A stretch of 64,000 bases of DNA from Streptomyces silvae (GCF_016745505.1 NZ_JAERUC010000034.1:1-64000), one strand, 5' to 3'. Shown: positions 1 through 9,552, counted from the stretch's first letter. Notes: a model not told the origin generated them from the sequence alone. Program-made: numbers and translations.

Positions 1-36
1 GGGCATCCGGGGACGCCGGGGCATCCGGGGACGCCG
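1..36. repeat. Two tandem copies of an 18-bp G-rich unit
   Basis: Two perfect head-to-tail copies of GGGCATCCGGGGACGCCG occupy bases 1-18 and 19-36. Related GC-rich pieces follow up to the start of the first gene, and the array may continue past the left edge. It lies just upstream of the Wzz-like gene. No function is evident. Confidence 0.8.
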
Positions 37-106
37 GGGCCGGGCAGGCCGGGACGGAACGAGGCGGGCCCGGGCAGGCCGGGGACGCCCGAGGGGGAGC
101 ACGCCG

Positions 107-1792
107 ATGACACATCAGATCCGTCCCCTGGACGACCAGGACGAACCGGCGCTGCTGCGGGACCAGTTCCGCCAGCTCCTGCGCTACCGCGCTCTGCTCG
201 CCGGAGGTGTCCTCGTGGGCCTCCTCGGCGGGGGGTTCCTCGCCCTGAGCGGCGACGACACCTACACGGCCGCCGGTGAGGTGCAGGTGCGTTCGGCGAC
301 CGCCGACCCCTTCGCCACCGGGGCCTCCGCCGACAAGGGCATCAACATCGGCTCCGAACGGCAGACGGCGGTCAGCGACACCGTGGGCGACCTGGCCGCC
401 GGAACCCTGCTCAAGCAGGGCGACGACGTCACCGCCCGGAAGCTGCTGGCCGGGCTCCAGGTGACCAACCCGCCCAACACCCTCACCCTCCGCTTCTCCT
501 ACACCGGGGCCACCCCCGAGCAGGCCCGCGCCCGCGCCGAAGCGCTGGCCAACGCCTACCTCGCGCACCGCAAGGCGCGTACCGAGGAAAGCATCGACAA
601 CATGGCCGACGGCTACCGCGCCCAGCTCGAACCGCTGGAGGAGAAGCGCGACCTGCTGGAGGAGCGGACCGGGGTCGGCGCGGCGGACGACGTCAGCAGC
701 GCCCGCGCCAACATCATCGTCTCCATCTCCGAGCTGAGCCGGAAGATCTCCGAGCTCAAGGCGCTCGACACCACCCCCGGCTACCTCAACAAGAAGCCCG
801 TCGCCCCCACCACGCCCGCCGGTGCGGGGCTGCCGCTGCTCCTCGGGCTCGGCGCGGTCGTCGGCCTCGCCCTCGGACTGCTGCTGTCCTGGGTCCGCCT
901 CGTCTTCGACCCCGCCGTACGCTCCCCCCGCGAGCTCGTCCGCTCGCTCGGGGCCCCGCTGCTCGGCACCCTGCCCAGGGAACGCGCGGCGGCGGGCACG
1001 CTCCTCGCGATCGGGCGCAGCGGTTCACGGCTCGCCGAGGAGTACCGCGCGGTGGCCTTCCGGCTCGCCTACGACCCGTCGTTCGCGGAGAGACGCCGGC
1101 TCCTGGTCACCGCCCCGCGCGGCGACGACACGGCCGCGAAGGCCGCGGCCGTCAACCTGGCGGCCGCCTTCGCCGAGATGGGCCGTGACGTCCTGCTCGT
1201 CGAAGCCGATCTGCGCACCCCGTCCCTCGCCCACGACCTGGGACCGGCCGCCCACGAGGTCCGGCCGCCGCGCTGGGCCGCCGACGACGGCGACCGGGGC
1301 TGGCCCGCCGGTGCCCGCTCCAACGTGGACGTGCCCGGCTCGGGAGCGTTCGCCCTGGTGGCCGGGGTCACCGCGGACAACGTGCCGCGCGCCCTGACCT
1401 CCGCCTCCGTCGGCCGGATCGTCGCCGAGGCCGACCGCCCCGGCGCCGTCGTCATCGTCCTCGCCCCGCCGGTCCTGTCGTACGCCGACGCGGTCGCCCT
1501 CGTCGACCGGGTCGAGGGCGTCATGGTCGTCTGCGACCCCCGTGAGGTGCACCGGAGCGACCTGGAGCGCATCCGCGAGATCATCGGCGCCTCCGGCGGC
1601 TCGGTGCTGGGCGCGCTGCTCCACACCGGCCGGGGCAGGCTGCGCCGCGCGGACCGCCGGCACAAGTCCCCCCGGCGCCGCACCGGCGGGCCCGGCGGAC
1701 CGGCCGCCGACGCGGACGCACCGGAGGTCACCGGCAGCCCCGACGAGACGATGGGGCTGCGCTCCTTCACGCTCCCGGGGGCGCGCCGGTGA
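107..1792 (+). CDS. Wzz/chain-length determinant protein with degenerate tyrosine-kinase-like ATPase domain
   Basis: The 561-residue product is a membrane protein of the polysaccharide co-polymerase (Wzz/CpsC-CpsD) type, which controls chain length or export of surface polysaccharide. A first membrane segment lies at about residues 28-48. An extracytoplasmic, partly coiled-coil region follows, then a second membrane segment at about 240-262 and a cytoplasmic BY-kinase-like domain. That domain keeps the Walker A' strand (VLLVEADLRTP, about 361-371). The P-loop position reads APRGDDTAAKAA with no GK[ST], and there is no C-terminal tyrosine cluster, so kinase activity is doubtful. The ATG follows a GGGGGAG ribosome site. 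The stop overlaps the flippase start in GTGA, indicating coupling. Confidence 0.85.
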   Translation: MTHQIRPLDDQDEPALLRDQFRQLLRYRALLAGGVLVGLLGGGFLALSGDDTYTAAGEVQVRSATADPFATGASADKGINIGSERQTAVSDTVGDLAAGTLLKQGDDVTARKLLAGLQVTNPPNTLTLRFSYTGATPEQARARAEALANAYLAHRKARTEESIDNMADGYRAQLEPLEEKRDLLEERTGVGAADDVSSARANIIVSISELSRKISELKALDTTPGYLNKKPVAPTTPAGAGLPLLLGLGAVVGLALGLLLSWVRLVFDPAVRSPRELVRSLGAPLLGTLPRERAAAGTLLAIGRSGSRLAEEYRAVAFRLAYDPSFAERRRLLVTAPRGDDTAAKAAAVNLAAAFAEMGRDVLLVEADLRTPSLAHDLGPAAHEVRPPRWAADDGDRGWPAGARSNVDVPGSGAFALVAGVTADNVPRALTSASVGRIVAEADRPGAVVIVLAPPVLSYADAVALVDRVEGVMVVCDPREVHRSDLERIREIIGASGGSVLGALLHTGRGRLRRADRRHKSPRRRTGGPGGPAADADAPEVTGSPDETMGLRSFTLPGARR

Positions 1793-3027
1793 GAGCCCGC
1801 ACCGCGATCCTCTGCTCGGTCGCGGACCAGGGCGTGGCGGCGCTCACCAACATCCTGGTGCTGGTGGCCGCCGCCCGGCTCTCCACCGTGGCCGACTTCG
1901 CCCGCTTCTCCGCGGTCTACCTCGTCTTCACGGTGCTGCTGGGCGTCTCCGGCGCGTACACGGGACAGCCGCTGGTCCTGCGGCGCGGCGGCGCGGACAC
2001 CCTGGGCGCCTGCCGCTCGGCCGTCGCCTTCACCCTCGGGGCCTCGGCCGCCCTCGGCGCCCTGCTGGCCGCCGTCTGCCTGTTCGTCCCCGGGGACACC
2101 GCGCGCGCCCTGCTGGCCCTCGGCCTCGTCCTGCCGGTGGTGCTGGGCCAGGACGCCCTGCGCTACGCCTTCTCCACCCTCCAGCGCCCCCAACTCGCCC
2201 TGACCTCGGACCTGGTGAGGCTGGGCTGTGTGCTCGGCGCCCTGGCCGCCCAGGAGTACGGGGCGGCCCCGGCCCGGCTGATCGGGGTCTGGGGACTGTC
2301 CGCCCTGCCGGCCCTCCTGCTGTCCGCCGCACTGCTGCACCGCGCCACCGCCGGGGCACCGCTGCTGCTGCGCCCGATGCTGCGGCGCGGCCACCTCGGG
2401 CAGCGCTTCACCGTCGAGTTCGGCGTCGGCAACGCGACCAGCCAGCTCTCCGTCCTCGGCCTCGGCGCCGTCGGCAACCCGCTCCTGGTCGGCGCCCTGC
2501 GCGGCGCGACCACCCTGTTCGGCCCGCTCAACGTGCTCTACACCTCCGCCACGTCCTTCGGCCCGCCGCTGCTCGGCCGGATCGACGACGAGCGGCGCCG
2601 CGTGCGGGCCACCGCGGGACTCGCCGCCGTCCTCGCCGCCACCGCCGCCCTCTGGGCCGTCACCCTGGCCCTGCTGCCCGACGGCGCGGGCCGCCAACTC
2701 CTCGGCGACACCTGGCCGACGGCCGCCGCCCTGCTCCCGGCGACCGGCAGCCAGTACGCCGCGATGGCCGTGGGCACATCCGGACTGCTCGCCCTGCGCA
2801 TGCTCGACCCGCGTACGACCCTCGGCATCCAGGTCGTCTTCTCGCTCACCGCAGTGGCCCTGATGGCCGGGGGCTACGCCCTCGGCGGCGTCCCCGGGGC
2901 CGCCTGGGGGCTCGCTCTCGGATCGCTCTGCAAGGCCGCCGCCACCTGGGCCCGCGTCGCCCGGCTGCGCCGCCGTCGGAGCACGGCGGAAGCGCTCAGC
3001 GCCGACGTGCTGCCCGCTGCTCCCTGA
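1789..3027 (+). CDS. Polysaccharide flippase / membrane export protein (Wzx/MATE-like)
   Basis: The 412-residue product is almost entirely hydrophobic, with roughly ten to twelve alternating Ala/Leu/Val-rich membrane segments. That is the pattern of oligosaccharide flippases of the MVF/MATE-like superfamily, which move lipid-linked sugar units across the membrane. The GTG start overlaps the stop of the Wzz-like gene by 4 bases. Its 3' end overlaps the convergent polymerase gene by about 30 bases. The sequence is divergent from textbook Wzx, so the call rests on topology and neighbours rather than a signature motif. Confidence 0.75.
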   Translation: MRARTAILCSVADQGVAALTNILVLVAAARLSTVADFARFSAVYLVFTVLLGVSGAYTGQPLVLRRGGADTLGACRSAVAFTLGASAALGALLAAVCLFVPGDTARALLALGLVLPVVLGQDALRYAFSTLQRPQLALTSDLVRLGCVLGALAAQEYGAAPARLIGVWGLSALPALLLSAALLHRATAGAPLLLRPMLRRGHLGQRFTVEFGVGNATSQLSVLGLGAVGNPLLVGALRGATTLFGPLNVLYTSATSFGPPLLGRIDDERRRVRATAGLAAVLAATAALWAVTLALLPDGAGRQLLGDTWPTAAALLPATGSQYAAMAVGTSGLLALRMLDPRTTLGIQVVFSLTAVALMAGGYALGGVPGAAWGLALGSLCKAAATWARVARLRRRRSTAEALSADVLPAAP

Positions 3028-4501
3028 ACGTACTGATCGCCAGCAGACACAGTGCGGCGATGGCCAGCTTCCCCGCCGCCTGGAGGAGCGGGCCACGCAG
3101 CAGGATGAAGGTGTATCCGGCGATCAGCGGCGCCGCGATCGCCAGCACGCTGCCCGGACCGGGCCCCGCCCGGGTGACGGCCAGCGCGTACCGGCGGTCG
3201 GTGCGGGCCGACGCGTAACCGATCAGGGCCAGCCCGCCGATCATGCCCGACGCGCCGAAGTCGACCCAGAACTCCGTCCACAGCGGGGCCGAGAGATTGG
3301 TCATCCGCAGTCCCATCCACTGCCCGACCCGGACCCCCGTGTCCTCCGGTTTCCCGCTCCACACCGCACGCGGCACGAAGAACAGTCCGGAGCCGGCCAG
3401 TTGGCGGCCGTACGTGTGCCCCCGGGTGTCGACCCAGGAGATGGTGTTGGCGAACATCACCATCTGGTCGTAGTCCTTGGTGACCAGCGGATCGAAGACC
3501 GAGGCCGACTGAACGGACCGCTGGCTCCCCTCCTCGTACCGGAACCGGTCGGCGTACGGGAACAGCACCAGCGCCCCCACCACGCCCGTCGTCAGCACCG
3601 TCCGGTAGACCGCCGCACTGCTCGGGAACGCGGCGAACGCGAACGCCACCACCACCGTGAGGAACCAGTAACGAGCGTTGGAGACGGGGTTGTTGACCAG
3701 GAGGTTCAGGGCCGCCAGAGCCACCCACACCAGCACCGTCGACGCTCTGCGCCGGGCCCGGTAGGAGGTCGCCAGGCGGCGGGTGTAGAAGAGCAGCGCC
3801 AGCAGCGCCGGGACCTGGCCGAAGCCCTTGATGAACGCGGAGCCGACATTCGACCCTTCCGTGACGACTCCGCTCGCCGCCACGGTCTCGTTGATCTCCT
3901 GCCGGCTGGAGAAGAAGACCGCGGGGCCGCCCAGCTTCAGCACGTAGAACGCGCTCGCCGTGAACGCCAGGAGCACGAGGAGCCGCAGCCGCACCGGATG
4001 CGCCACGGCGGGCCCGCCGCCCGGGCCCCGCGCGGAGGGCATACGGCGCCGCAGTGGCCGCCGCGAGGCCAGCAGCGCCCCCAGGTCGTAGGCGGCACAC
4101 CCCACCAGGACCATCGCGATGGCCGTGACGAGATCCTGGCGCGGCCCCACCATCGGCGTCGGCGTCTGCCCGATCACCACTTGGGCGAACGGCGCCACGC
4201 CCATCGCGATGTACACGAACATCCAGAAGACGCCCTGGAGCAGCCGCCGGCGGGTGGAGAGGATCATCGTGGCAAGCCGGGCCCCCGCGTAGCAGGTCAG
4301 CACCAGCTGGAGCCAGTACGCCGTGTCCCGGACCCCCGCGCCGGGCTGGGCGGCGATCACCGCGGGCAGGAAGCAGACCAGGCCCAGGATGAGGGGCACG
4401 GACACGGCCCGCGACAGCATCGACCAGACGATCGGTCGTTCCGGCGCGTCGGAGGCGGGCCTGCGGGCCGGCGTGCGCGCCGACGTGTGCACCGACGTCA
4501 T
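2996..4501 (-). CDS. Wzy-like oligosaccharide polymerase / O-antigen ligase family membrane protein
   Basis: About 500 residues with many membrane segments and a long hydrophilic loop in the middle. The loop contains SSRQEINETVAASG and, further on, the stretch around VRVGQWMGLRMTNLSAP. This architecture is typical of oligosaccharide repeat-unit polymerases. It would join repeat units flipped by the neighbouring transporter. An upstream GTG at 4534 is possible, but the ATG at 4501 directly follows a G7 Shine-Dalgarno-like run and is preferred. The gene converges on the flippase and is transcribed away from the glycosyltransferase at 4610. Confidence 0.75.
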   Translation of the reverse strand: MTSVHTSARTPARRPASDAPERPIVWSMLSRAVSVPLILGLVCFLPAVIAAQPGAGVRDTAYWLQLVLTCYAGARLATMILSTRRRLLQGVFWMFVYIAMGVAPFAQVVIGQTPTPMVGPRQDLVTAIAMVLVGCAAYDLGALLASRRPLRRRMPSARGPGGGPAVAHPVRLRLLVLLAFTASAFYVLKLGGPAVFFSSRQEINETVAASGVVTEGSNVGSAFIKGFGQVPALLALLFYTRRLATSYRARRRASTVLVWVALAALNLLVNNPVSNARYWFLTVVVAFAFAAFPSSAAVYRTVLTTGVVGALVLFPYADRFRYEEGSQRSVQSASVFDPLVTKDYDQMVMFANTISWVDTRGHTYGRQLAGSGLFFVPRAVWSGKPEDTGVRVGQWMGLRMTNLSAPLWTEFWVDFGASGMIGGLALIGYASARTDRRYALAVTRAGPGPGSVLAIAAPLIAGYTFILLRGPLLQAAGKLAIAALCLLAISTFREQRAARRR

Positions 4502-4609
4502 GCGCCCCCCCGGGATCAGTGAACCGCTGAACACCTTAACGAATCAGCCCACTTGAGGGGGGCCGATGGCTACGCTGTGAACACTTGGCCAAAGTCGAGG
4601 GGAACTCTG

Positions 4610-5770
4610 GTGAAAATACTGCACGTTGTCACGCTCCATACCCCGGACCACGCCTTCGGCGGTCCGACCCGGGTGGCGTTCAACCTCTCCAAGGTCCAGC
4701 GGGCGAACGGCGACGACGCGCGCGTCATGGCCCTCGGCGACGGCTTCCCCGAAGGTGAACTTCCCGGCCGGGTCGAGGGAGTTCCGGTCCATCTCTTCCA
4801 GGCCAGGCACGTGCTCCCGATGTTCGAGGTCAGCGGCATCACCTCCGCCGCGCTGCTGAACACCGCCCGCCGCATGATGCGCGGCGCCGACCTCGTCCAC
4901 GTCCATCTGATGCGGGACCTGGTGACCCTGCCGGCCGCGCTGCTCGCACTCGCGACCCATACGCCCCTGGTCGTCCAGACCCACGGCATGATCGACCCCA
5001 CCGAGAAGAAGGCCGCCCAGCTCACCGACCTCCTGGGGGTCCGCAAGGTGCTGCGCGAGGCGGACGCCGTCCTGCACCTGACGGAGATGGAACGGCTCGA
5101 CGTGAACGCCGTCGCCGCCCCTGTCCCGCTCACCCGCACCGTACGGCTGGTCAACGGGGTCCGCCCGCAGGAGCGCAAGCCCGCCCGTCAGCCCGGCCGC
5201 CCGCCCACCGTGCTCTATCTGGCCCGGATCCAGGAGCGCAAGCGGCCCGAGGACTTCGTCGCCGCGATGCCGCACGTCCTCGCCCGCCACCCGGACGCCC
5301 GCTTCGTGCTGGCCGGTCCTGACACCGGCGCGCTGGCCGGCACCCTCGCCCTGGCCCGGAAGCTGGGCGTGGCCGGCTCCCTCGACCACGTGGGCCCGCT
5401 GGAGCACGACGAGGTCCTGGCCGCCGACCGCGAGGCGGATGTGTATGTGCTGCCCGCGATCGAGGAGCCGTTCCCGGTCTCGGTGCTGGAGGCGATGTCG
5501 GTGGGCACCCCGGTCGTCATCACCCGCACCTGCGGGCAGGCCCCCGATGTGGCGGAGGCGGGCTCGGGCCGGGTCATCGACAGCCGGGTCGGCGAGGACG
5601 CGGCCAACGGGCGCAAGGTCGCCGACGCGATCCTGGAGCTGCTGGAGCCGGAGGCCGCCGAGCAGGCGGGCAAGGCCGCCTGGGAGCTGGTGAACGAGCA
5701 GTTCACCATCGAGGCCGTCACCGCCACCCTCCGGCGGACCTACGAGGACGTGGTCCGCCGGAGGGCCTGA
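4610..5770 (+). CDS. Glycosyltransferase family 4 (GT-B fold)
   Basis: The 386-residue GT-B enzyme starts VKILHVVTLHTP with a glycine-rich acceptor loop (AFGGPTRVAF). The C-terminal donor domain has LARIQERKRPEDF and the nucleotide-sugar motif PFPVSVLEAMSVGTPVV, where the E of the EAM core would contact the donor ribose. It would add one sugar to the lipid-linked repeat unit at the cytoplasmic face. The GTG at 4610 is chosen because GAGGGG lies 7 bases upstream and the family consensus begins there. An in-frame TTG at 4553 lacks this support. The gene ends 4 bases from the convergent GT2 gene. Confidence 0.88.
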   Translation: MKILHVVTLHTPDHAFGGPTRVAFNLSKVQRANGDDARVMALGDGFPEGELPGRVEGVPVHLFQARHVLPMFEVSGITSAALLNTARRMMRGADLVHVHLMRDLVTLPAALLALATHTPLVVQTHGMIDPTEKKAAQLTDLLGVRKVLREADAVLHLTEMERLDVNAVAAPVPLTRTVRLVNGVRPQERKPARQPGRPPTVLYLARIQERKRPEDFVAAMPHVLARHPDARFVLAGPDTGALAGTLALARKLGVAGSLDHVGPLEHDEVLAADREADVYVLPAIEEPFPVSVLEAMSVGTPVVITRTCGQAPDVAEAGSGRVIDSRVGEDAANGRKVADAILELLEPEAAEQAGKAAWELVNEQFTIEAVTATLRRTYEDVVRRRA

Positions 5771-5774
5771 CGCT

Positions 5775-6602
5775 TCAACCCGTCTTTCCTTCACGGGACT
5801 TGAGGGCGATCTGCCAGCGGTAGAAGCTCATCGCGAGCGCGAAGTCGAGGCCGGCCCGGCCGTCCAGGAATCCCCGCTTGTAGAGGTACATGTAGGCGAA
5901 GGACACCACCGGCTTGAACGGCGCCTTGTGGAACAACTGCCCCTGGCGCGACTTGACCTGGCGCACCTGCTCCTTCACCTGGGGGTGGTGCTCCAGCCAG
6001 GCCTCCCAGTCCGAGTAGCGGTTGTGCCGCTCGAACCACGCGGTGACCGGGTCGAGGTCCTGGTGCTCGATGGGGTTGCTGAGCGCCTCCGCGGTCGCCG
6101 CGACCGGCTGGTAGTGGCCCTCGACCTCACCGATGCCGGGCGCCGCGAGGTCGCCGACCTCCGGGTAGGAGCACCTGGTCCGGTCGGTCAGGGACCGCTT
6201 GCGGATCGTGTAGCCGTGCCGCAGCCGCTTCCCGGAGAACCAGTAGCCCAGCGGTATGTCGTACGCCGCCGGCTTCGGGCTCTCCCGGTCGGCGAAGATC
6301 CGCCGCAGCTCGGCGAGCAGGCCGGGGCTCAGCCGCTCGTCACCGTCGAGCAGCAGGATCCAGTCCAGATCCGTGCGGACGTTCTCCAGGCACCACTGCT
6401 TCTTGCGCGGATGCCCGCCGTCCCAGGTGTACGTGACCACTTCGGCGCCGCACTCCTCGGCGATCTTCGCCGTGTCGTCGGTGCTGTGGGAGTCCACCAC
6501 GACGACCGCCTCGAAGTGGCCCAGGACCGACTTCACGGCCTCGGCGATGTTCAGGCCCTCGTTCTTCGTGGGGATCGCGACGGCGATGGGCAGCTTGCTC
6601 AT
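5775..6602 (-). CDS. Glycosyltransferase family 2 (GT-A fold)
   Basis: The 275-residue protein begins with the GT2 signature AVAIPTKNEGLNIAEAV, followed by VVVDSHSTDDTA and the metal/nucleotide motif LLLDGDERLSP. It resembles WaaE/KdtX-like GT2 enzymes that transfer a hexose to a lipid-linked or surface glycan. It is the last gene of the leftward gmd operon. Its ATG overlaps the stop of the lipoprotein gene in ATGA, so translation is probably coupled. Confidence 0.88.
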   Translation of the reverse strand: MSKLPIAVAIPTKNEGLNIAEAVKSVLGHFEAVVVVDSHSTDDTAKIAEECGAEVVTYTWDGGHPRKKQWCLENVRTDLDWILLLDGDERLSPGLLAELRRIFADRESPKPAAYDIPLGYWFSGKRLRHGYTIRKRSLTDRTRCSYPEVGDLAAPGIGEVEGHYQPVAATAEALSNPIEHQDLDPVTAWFERHNRYSDWEAWLEHHPQVKEQVRQVKSRQGQLFHKAPFKPVVSFAYMYLYKRGFLDGRAGLDFALAMSFYRWQIALKSREGKTG

Positions 6603-7300
6603 CCGTTGTCTCCTTGCGGCAGCCAGGCGTAGCAGCCTGTGGAGGTGAAGGTGCGGGCGGTGGCGGGGACGGTGACGGTCACCGGCTCACCGGCGCCGGA
6701 CGAGCCCGACGCCAGCTCCTTGCCCTTCGCCCCGGTCAGCTGCCAGCTGCAGGCGTCGGTGGGGGAGGGGGCGCGGTAGCGGCCGGCCCTGAGCTTCGTA
6801 CCGGTGTGCGTGCCGTCGGCGTAACCGAGGGCGGCCTCGTCGACGAGGTCCTGGTGCCGGGGGCAGAGGTGGGTCACGGCCGGCTCCGCGCCGGTGACCT
6901 CGCCGGAGACGATCGCGGCGACGGCGATGTCCCGGTCGGCCTTGACCAGGTAGCGGAGCCGGTCGCAGGTCTCCTGGCCGGTCTGGAGCACCGCGGCCGG
7001 GTCCATCCCCTTCGGCACCCGGTCGGTCAGGTACTCCTTCTGCTTCTTGGTGAAGGTGCCGGTGGCCGGGGTGAGTTCCCCGGCGGGCGCCTTCGGCGTA
7101 CTGCTGGGCCCGCGGGGGCCCGGGGCCGTCGTCGGGGAAGCGGACGGCGCGGGGGAGGCCGCCGCCGTGACGGACGGCGTGCCGCCCGCCGCGGCGGCGG
7201 TCTCCTTGCCCCGGTCGTCCTGCCCGCCGGACGAGCCGCAGGCGGCCAGTACCGCCGTCGCGAGGGCGACGGCGGCACCGGCCAGGAACGGGTGTCTCAT
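6599..7300 (-). CDS. Secreted lipoprotein of unknown function
   Basis: The 233-residue product has a short signal peptide ending in the lipobox LAAC (Cys21). A Ser/Ala/Pro-rich linker of about 60 residues follows, then a small globular domain. Paired cysteines (for example QETCDRL and HLCPR) could form disulfides outside the membrane. No family was recognised. The start overlaps the stop of the propeller/LamG gene by 4 bases, and the stop overlaps the GT2 start. This ties it to surface-polysaccharide production or anchoring by context only. Confidence 0.7.
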   Translation of the reverse strand: MRHPFLAGAAVALATAVLAACGSSGGQDDRGKETAAAAGGTPSVTAAASPAPSASPTTAPGPRGPSSTPKAPAGELTPATGTFTKKQKEYLTDRVPKGMDPAAVLQTGQETCDRLRYLVKADRDIAVAAIVSGEVTGAEPAVTHLCPRHQDLVDEAALGYADGTHTGTKLRAGRYRAPSPTDACSWQLTGAKGKELASGSSGAGEPVTVTVPATARTFTSTGCYAWLPQGDNG

Positions 7301-9552
7301 TCAGCGTTCCTCAGTGCGTAGTGCGCGCTGACCTGGGAAGCGCTCAGCGCAGTCGGGTAGACGGCGGTCTCGTCGATCTGGCCCGCGAAGAAGTTGCTGG
7401 TCGGGCGGCTCGGCCAGTTGGCCAGGTTGTCGCCGCCGACCCGCCAGTACCCGGGGTAGTTCTCGTTGCCGGTGTAGAGGAAATTGGAGGCCCGCAGCTG
7501 CCCGTCGACGTACAGCGCCATGCCGCCGGTGCCCTGGGTGGCGACGACGTGGTGCCAGTTGCCGTCGTTGAAGGCCCCGGTCGTGGTGACGGTGCGGTAG
7601 CCGCCGCTGTAGACCCCGAAGACCAGCCGCCCGTTGTTGGCCATGTAGACCTGCTTGTCGTAGCGGGTGCTGTTCTGCATGGTCAGATTGCCGAACCCGA
7701 TGATCTTGCCGCCCCTGACCGTGGTGGTTTTGATCCAGGTCTCCACGGAGAAGCGGGTGGGCTGGGCATGGCGCTTGTTGCTGTACGCGTACTCGCCGGC
7801 GCCGTCGAAGCCGATGGCGGTCGAGCTGCCCGCGATCGCCGCCGGGGTCTGCCGGTAGGCGGGGGCGTTGCGCAGGAAGCCGTTGTTCAGGCCGCCCGTG
7901 GTGTCCGCGGCGAAGGTCGAGGTGCCCTCGTCGTAGCGCCAGTACAGCGAGGCGCCGTCGGACAGCACCCGCGCAGGGTAGGGCTGGGCGGAAGCCGCGA
8001 CGGTCGCCGACTGGGCGGGTGACTTGGCGCTGGTGTTGGTGCCGTCGCTCGCCGTGATGCGGTACGAGTGGGTCTCGCCCGCCGCCACATCGGTGTCCGT
8101 CCACTTCAGCTGCGGGCGGTCCCAGAAGAGCGAGTAGCCCGTGGCGGTGTGCACGGGTGTGCTCGCGCCGTCCTTGTAGATCCGGTACGTCAGCTCCCCG
8201 TCGTCGGTGTCGAAGCTGGTCTGCCACTGGACGTCGATCCGCCCGGGGGTGACCGTGGAGAGGCTGACGTTGGGCACCCAGGGCACCCCGGTGTCCGGGC
8301 CGTCGGCGAAGCGGGTCAGCCCCTGCTGGCCTGTGCCGTTGACGGTGGTGAACTCCCCGCCGACCCACAGGTAGTGGTGGCCGCCCTTGTCGGTCTGCGT
8401 CATCACCCGGGGCCCGACCGGCTCGCCGATGCCGTCGTTGGTGTCCGGGAACCAGGGCAGCAGCTTCGGGTCGTCGACGGACTGGGCCAGCAGATGCCTG
8501 CGCGGCTGGTCGGGGAACTCGTCCATGCTGGAGCAGTCATGGGCGTGGCTCCCGCTGTACAGCACGCCCGAGTGGACCAGGACGGCCTGGGTGGCGCCCA
8601 GGCAGGTGTCACGCCAGCGCTGCTGGTAGTCGTCGAGGTCGATGGCGATACGGCCGTCGAACACCCCGCCGCCCGTGCCCTCGTTGGCGGTGTACAGGCC
8701 GGTCGCGTCCGTGGTCAGGTCCTGCACGGTCGAGGTGTTGGGGATGAAGCCCGGGTAGCTCTTGGTGAGCGCGCCCGTCGTGGCGTCGACCACGGCCAGC
8801 GCGTGCGAGGTGGTGCCGTTCACGGTGAAGAAGTCACCGCCGAGCGCCACGTGCTGCCCGTCCGGGGTCACCTGCACGGCCCGCGCCACCTCGTCGGCGT
8901 TGGCCGTCCACGGCAGCAGACCGGCGCCCGTGGTGACCGCGGCGAACTTGTTCCTCGTCTGCCCGCCCACGCTGTTGAAGTCCCCGGCCAGATAGACCGT
9001 GTCCGCGGTGACGTCCAGGGCCCGTACGGTCGCCGACACGGAGATCTTGAAGTTCTGGCGAGGTGTGCAGGTCGCGGTGTCGACCGCCACGATGTTGCTG
9101 ACGCCCACCCCGTTGACCGCGCCGAACTGGCCGCCCGCGTACAGGGTTCCACCGTCCGGTGAGAGGGCGAGCGCCCGTACGGTCGCGGTGCCCGAGGACA
9201 GGGTGAACGACAGGCTGCACCCGGTCGGCGCCCCTGTCGCCGCGTCGAACGCCGCGAAGTTGACGGCGGGCTGCTCCGAGGTGCCGGCCGCCGCGCCGGG
9301 CGGCCGGACGGTGGAGAACGTGCCGCCCGCGTAGACGACCCCGTCCGCCGCCGCCATCGACCAGACGATGCCGTTGGTCTGCCAGGTGGTGAGGTCGTCG
9401 GCGGTGAGGGAGACCGGCGGTGTCAGCGACGCCGCCGGGGAGGCGCCGGCCGCTGTCGCGGTCAGGGCTCCGGCGAACAGGCAGAGCGCGGCGGAGGCGG
9501 CCCGCACACGGCCGCTTCTCCCGGGTCTCCGCCCCGAGCTTGCGTTCATCAT
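7297..9552 (-). CDS. Secreted beta-propeller / fibronectin-III / LamG multidomain protein
   Basis: The 751-residue exported protein has an N-terminal signal peptide (residues 1 to about 40). Repeated blades of the type GVVYAGGTFSTV, GGTLYAGGQFGAVNGV and DTVYLAGDFNSVGGQ indicate a six- or seven-bladed propeller. A Fn3-like segment follows at about 430-520 (TYRIYKDG), then a C-terminal LamG/concanavalin-like domain (FSVETWIKTTTVRGGKIIGF, DGNWHHVVATQG, LYVDGQL). LamG domains commonly bind carbohydrate. Its position inside a gmd-led operon, with 4-base overlaps on both sides, suggests it binds or organises the polysaccharide outside the cell. That role is inferred. Confidence 0.85.
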   Translation of the reverse strand: MMNASSGRRPGRSGRVRAASAALCLFAGALTATAAGASPAASLTPPVSLTADDLTTWQTNGIVWSMAAADGVVYAGGTFSTVRPPGAAAGTSEQPAVNFAAFDAATGAPTGCSLSFTLSSGTATVRALALSPDGGTLYAGGQFGAVNGVGVSNIVAVDTATCTPRQNFKISVSATVRALDVTADTVYLAGDFNSVGGQTRNKFAAVTTGAGLLPWTANADEVARAVQVTPDGQHVALGGDFFTVNGTTSHALAVVDATTGALTKSYPGFIPNTSTVQDLTTDATGLYTANEGTGGGVFDGRIAIDLDDYQQRWRDTCLGATQAVLVHSGVLYSGSHAHDCSSMDEFPDQPRRHLLAQSVDDPKLLPWFPDTNDGIGEPVGPRVMTQTDKGGHHYLWVGGEFTTVNGTGQQGLTRFADGPDTGVPWVPNVSLSTVTPGRIDVQWQTSFDTDDGELTYRIYKDGASTPVHTATGYSLFWDRPQLKWTDTDVAAGETHSYRITASDGTNTSAKSPAQSATVAASAQPYPARVLSDGASLYWRYDEGTSTFAADTTGGLNNGFLRNAPAYRQTPAAIAGSSTAIGFDGAGEYAYSNKRHAQPTRFSVETWIKTTTVRGGKIIGFGNLTMQNSTRYDKQVYMANNGRLVFGVYSGGYRTVTTTGAFNDGNWHHVVATQGTGGMALYVDGQLRASNFLYTGNENYPGYWRVGGDNLANWPSRPTSNFFAGQIDETAVYPTALSASQVSAHYALRNAE

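Noticed and set aside
1069..3096. Long antisense frames opposite the Wzz-like and flippase genes
   Set aside because: They are rich in Arg/Gly/Ala and lack family motifs, as expected from high-GC antisense shadow; the plus-strand genes explain the region.
4553..4609. Upstream TTG start for the GT4 glycosyltransferase
   Set aside because: The extra 19 residues do not match the family, and the GTG at 4610 has a well-spaced GAGGGG ribosome site.
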